Assembly: GCA_029257755.1 (NCBI GenBank)
Contig: JARIAP010000074.1
Span: 1 to 17,167 of the forward strand
Direction: 5' to 3'
Length of the DNA: 17,167 bases
Origin: Helicobacter sp.
Lineage (GTDB): Bacteria > Campylobacterota > Campylobacteria > Campylobacterales > Helicobacteraceae
Shown: piece after piece, positions 16,821-17,167 of the stretch
Numbering within the stretch: position 1 is the first letter of the stretch
Layout of the letters: each line of letters opens with the position of its first letter
Made by a program: the position numbers and the translations under genes
Notes under the pieces: model-generated
Databases searched by the model: none
What the model was told of the DNA's origin: nothing
The model's input: only the letters and a program-made list of their open reading frames with translations

Positions 16821-16849
16821 TTAATTGCAATATATAACATAGCAATTAA
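16821..16849. repeat. Perfect 8-bp inverted repeat upstream of pldA, possible operator
   Basis: TTAATTGC (16821-16828) and GCAATTAA (16842-16849) form a perfect inverted repeat around a 13-base A+T-rich spacer. It lies between the end of the upstream minus-strand gene and the candidate pldA -10 box. No T-run follows on the minus strand, so an intrinsic terminator is unlikely. A regulator-binding site or RNA hairpin is possible. The arms contain a GC pair each, which makes chance less likely than for pure A+T repeats. Confidence 0.45.
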
Positions 16850-16883
16850 TATGAAATATTTATACTTAAATATTTTGTTTAAT

Positions 16884-17167
16884 TTAGAGGAATGGATTAG
16901 GCATTGATTTATTGTTTTGTATGTTATTTTTATATAAAGAATCTATTGCTTCATTATATTCTTCTATGGCTTTTAGATAGTTTCTTCTTCTAGCTCTAGG
17001 GCTTTCATTAGCTTTATCATTACATAATGTGGTGTGTAGAGAATATATTGCTTTATTTAGCACTATATACATATTTTTTAGATTCTCTACCATCTCTTTT
17101 TGCTTATCTGTATATGTGCTATAATCATTGTTATCTATTAAAATATCTTCAAATTTATTAAAATCCT
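16884..17167 (-). CDS. 3' end of an unrecognised gene (protein C-terminus, continues beyond window)
   Basis: On the minus strand the frame is open from the window edge to the stop at 16884. The ATG at 17093 is not the needed start, because 24 further in-frame codons upstream of it (DFNKFEDILIDNNDYSTYTD and on) remain open and have similar composition. The visible 93 or so residues are hydrophilic and look helical (LKNMYIVLNKAIYSLHTTL, then RRRNYLKAIEEYNEAIDSLY), with a short Asn-rich tail ending in PNPFL. No motif, signal peptide or membrane segment can be seen in this part, and I do not recognise the family. It is on the same strand as pldA with a 145-base spacer, so it may or may not be co-transcribed. 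Confidence 0.6.
   Translation of the reverse strand, partial: DFNKFEDILIDNNDYSTYTDKQKEMVENLKNMYIVLNKAIYSLHTTLCNDKANESPRARRRNYLKAIEEYNEAIDSLYKNNIQNNKSMPNPFL

Overview
The window is strongly A+T-rich (about 70% by eye). It looks like a chromosomal segment of an epsilonproteobacterium (Campylobacterota), most likely a Helicobacter-type organism. This rests on the gene order and protein style of the complex I cluster (nuoG-H-I-J-K-L-M-N with tight overlaps), an epsilonproteobacterial type of outer-membrane phospholipase A, GatB, and the low-GC codon use. No species can be named from sequence reading alone.

Layout. (1) Bases 1-9452, + strand: the distal part of the proton-pumping NADH-quinone oxidoreductase operon. 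It runs from the C-terminal part of NuoG (cut by the window edge) through NuoH, NuoI, NuoJ, NuoK, NuoL, NuoM and NuoN. The genes overlap or are separated by a few bases to about 25 bases, so they are almost certainly one transcript. NuoI is split by an apparent one-base expansion of a poly-A tract (9 A where 8 A restores the protein). (2) Bases 9470-10711, + strand: two small genes that follow nuoN closely, a flavin-reductase-like split-barrel protein and a YigZ/IMPACT-family protein. (3) Bases 10865-11494, + strand: an NYN-domain (PIN-like) putative ribonuclease behind its own candidate promoter. (4) Bases 11581-12351, - strand: a membrane-anchored protein with an SH3-like region and a TPR-like C-terminus. 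It is divergent from gatB and shares a promoter region with it. (5) Bases 12458-15662, + strand: gatB, followed 19 bp later by a long gene for a degenerate, C-terminally truncated relative of cobalamin-independent methionine synthase (MetE). (6) Bases 15707-16738, - strand: pldA-like outer-membrane phospholipase A, convergent with the MetE-like gene. Upstream of it on the same strand is the 3' end of an unrecognised gene that runs off the window.

How the genes work together. NuoG carries an Fe-S cluster of the peripheral arm and NuoI carries the last two clusters before quinone. NuoH joins the arms and forms the quinone chamber. NuoJ/K/L/M/N are the proton-translocating membrane arm, with the key Glu/Lys residues all visible. 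The rest is housekeeping and accessory: amidation of mischarged tRNA (GatB), probable RNA cleavage (NYN), and envelope phospholipid hydrolysis (PldA).

The points most worth a second look are the MetE-like protein that has lost its whole zinc/homocysteine active site yet keeps a 584-codon open frame, the nuoI homopolymer frameshift, the Asp in place of the usual third catalytic residue Asn in the phospholipase, and a marked excess of the palindromic word AGAWTCT across the window. I see no mobile element, CRISPR array, tRNA or rRNA. There is no gene-free stretch longer than about 150 bases.
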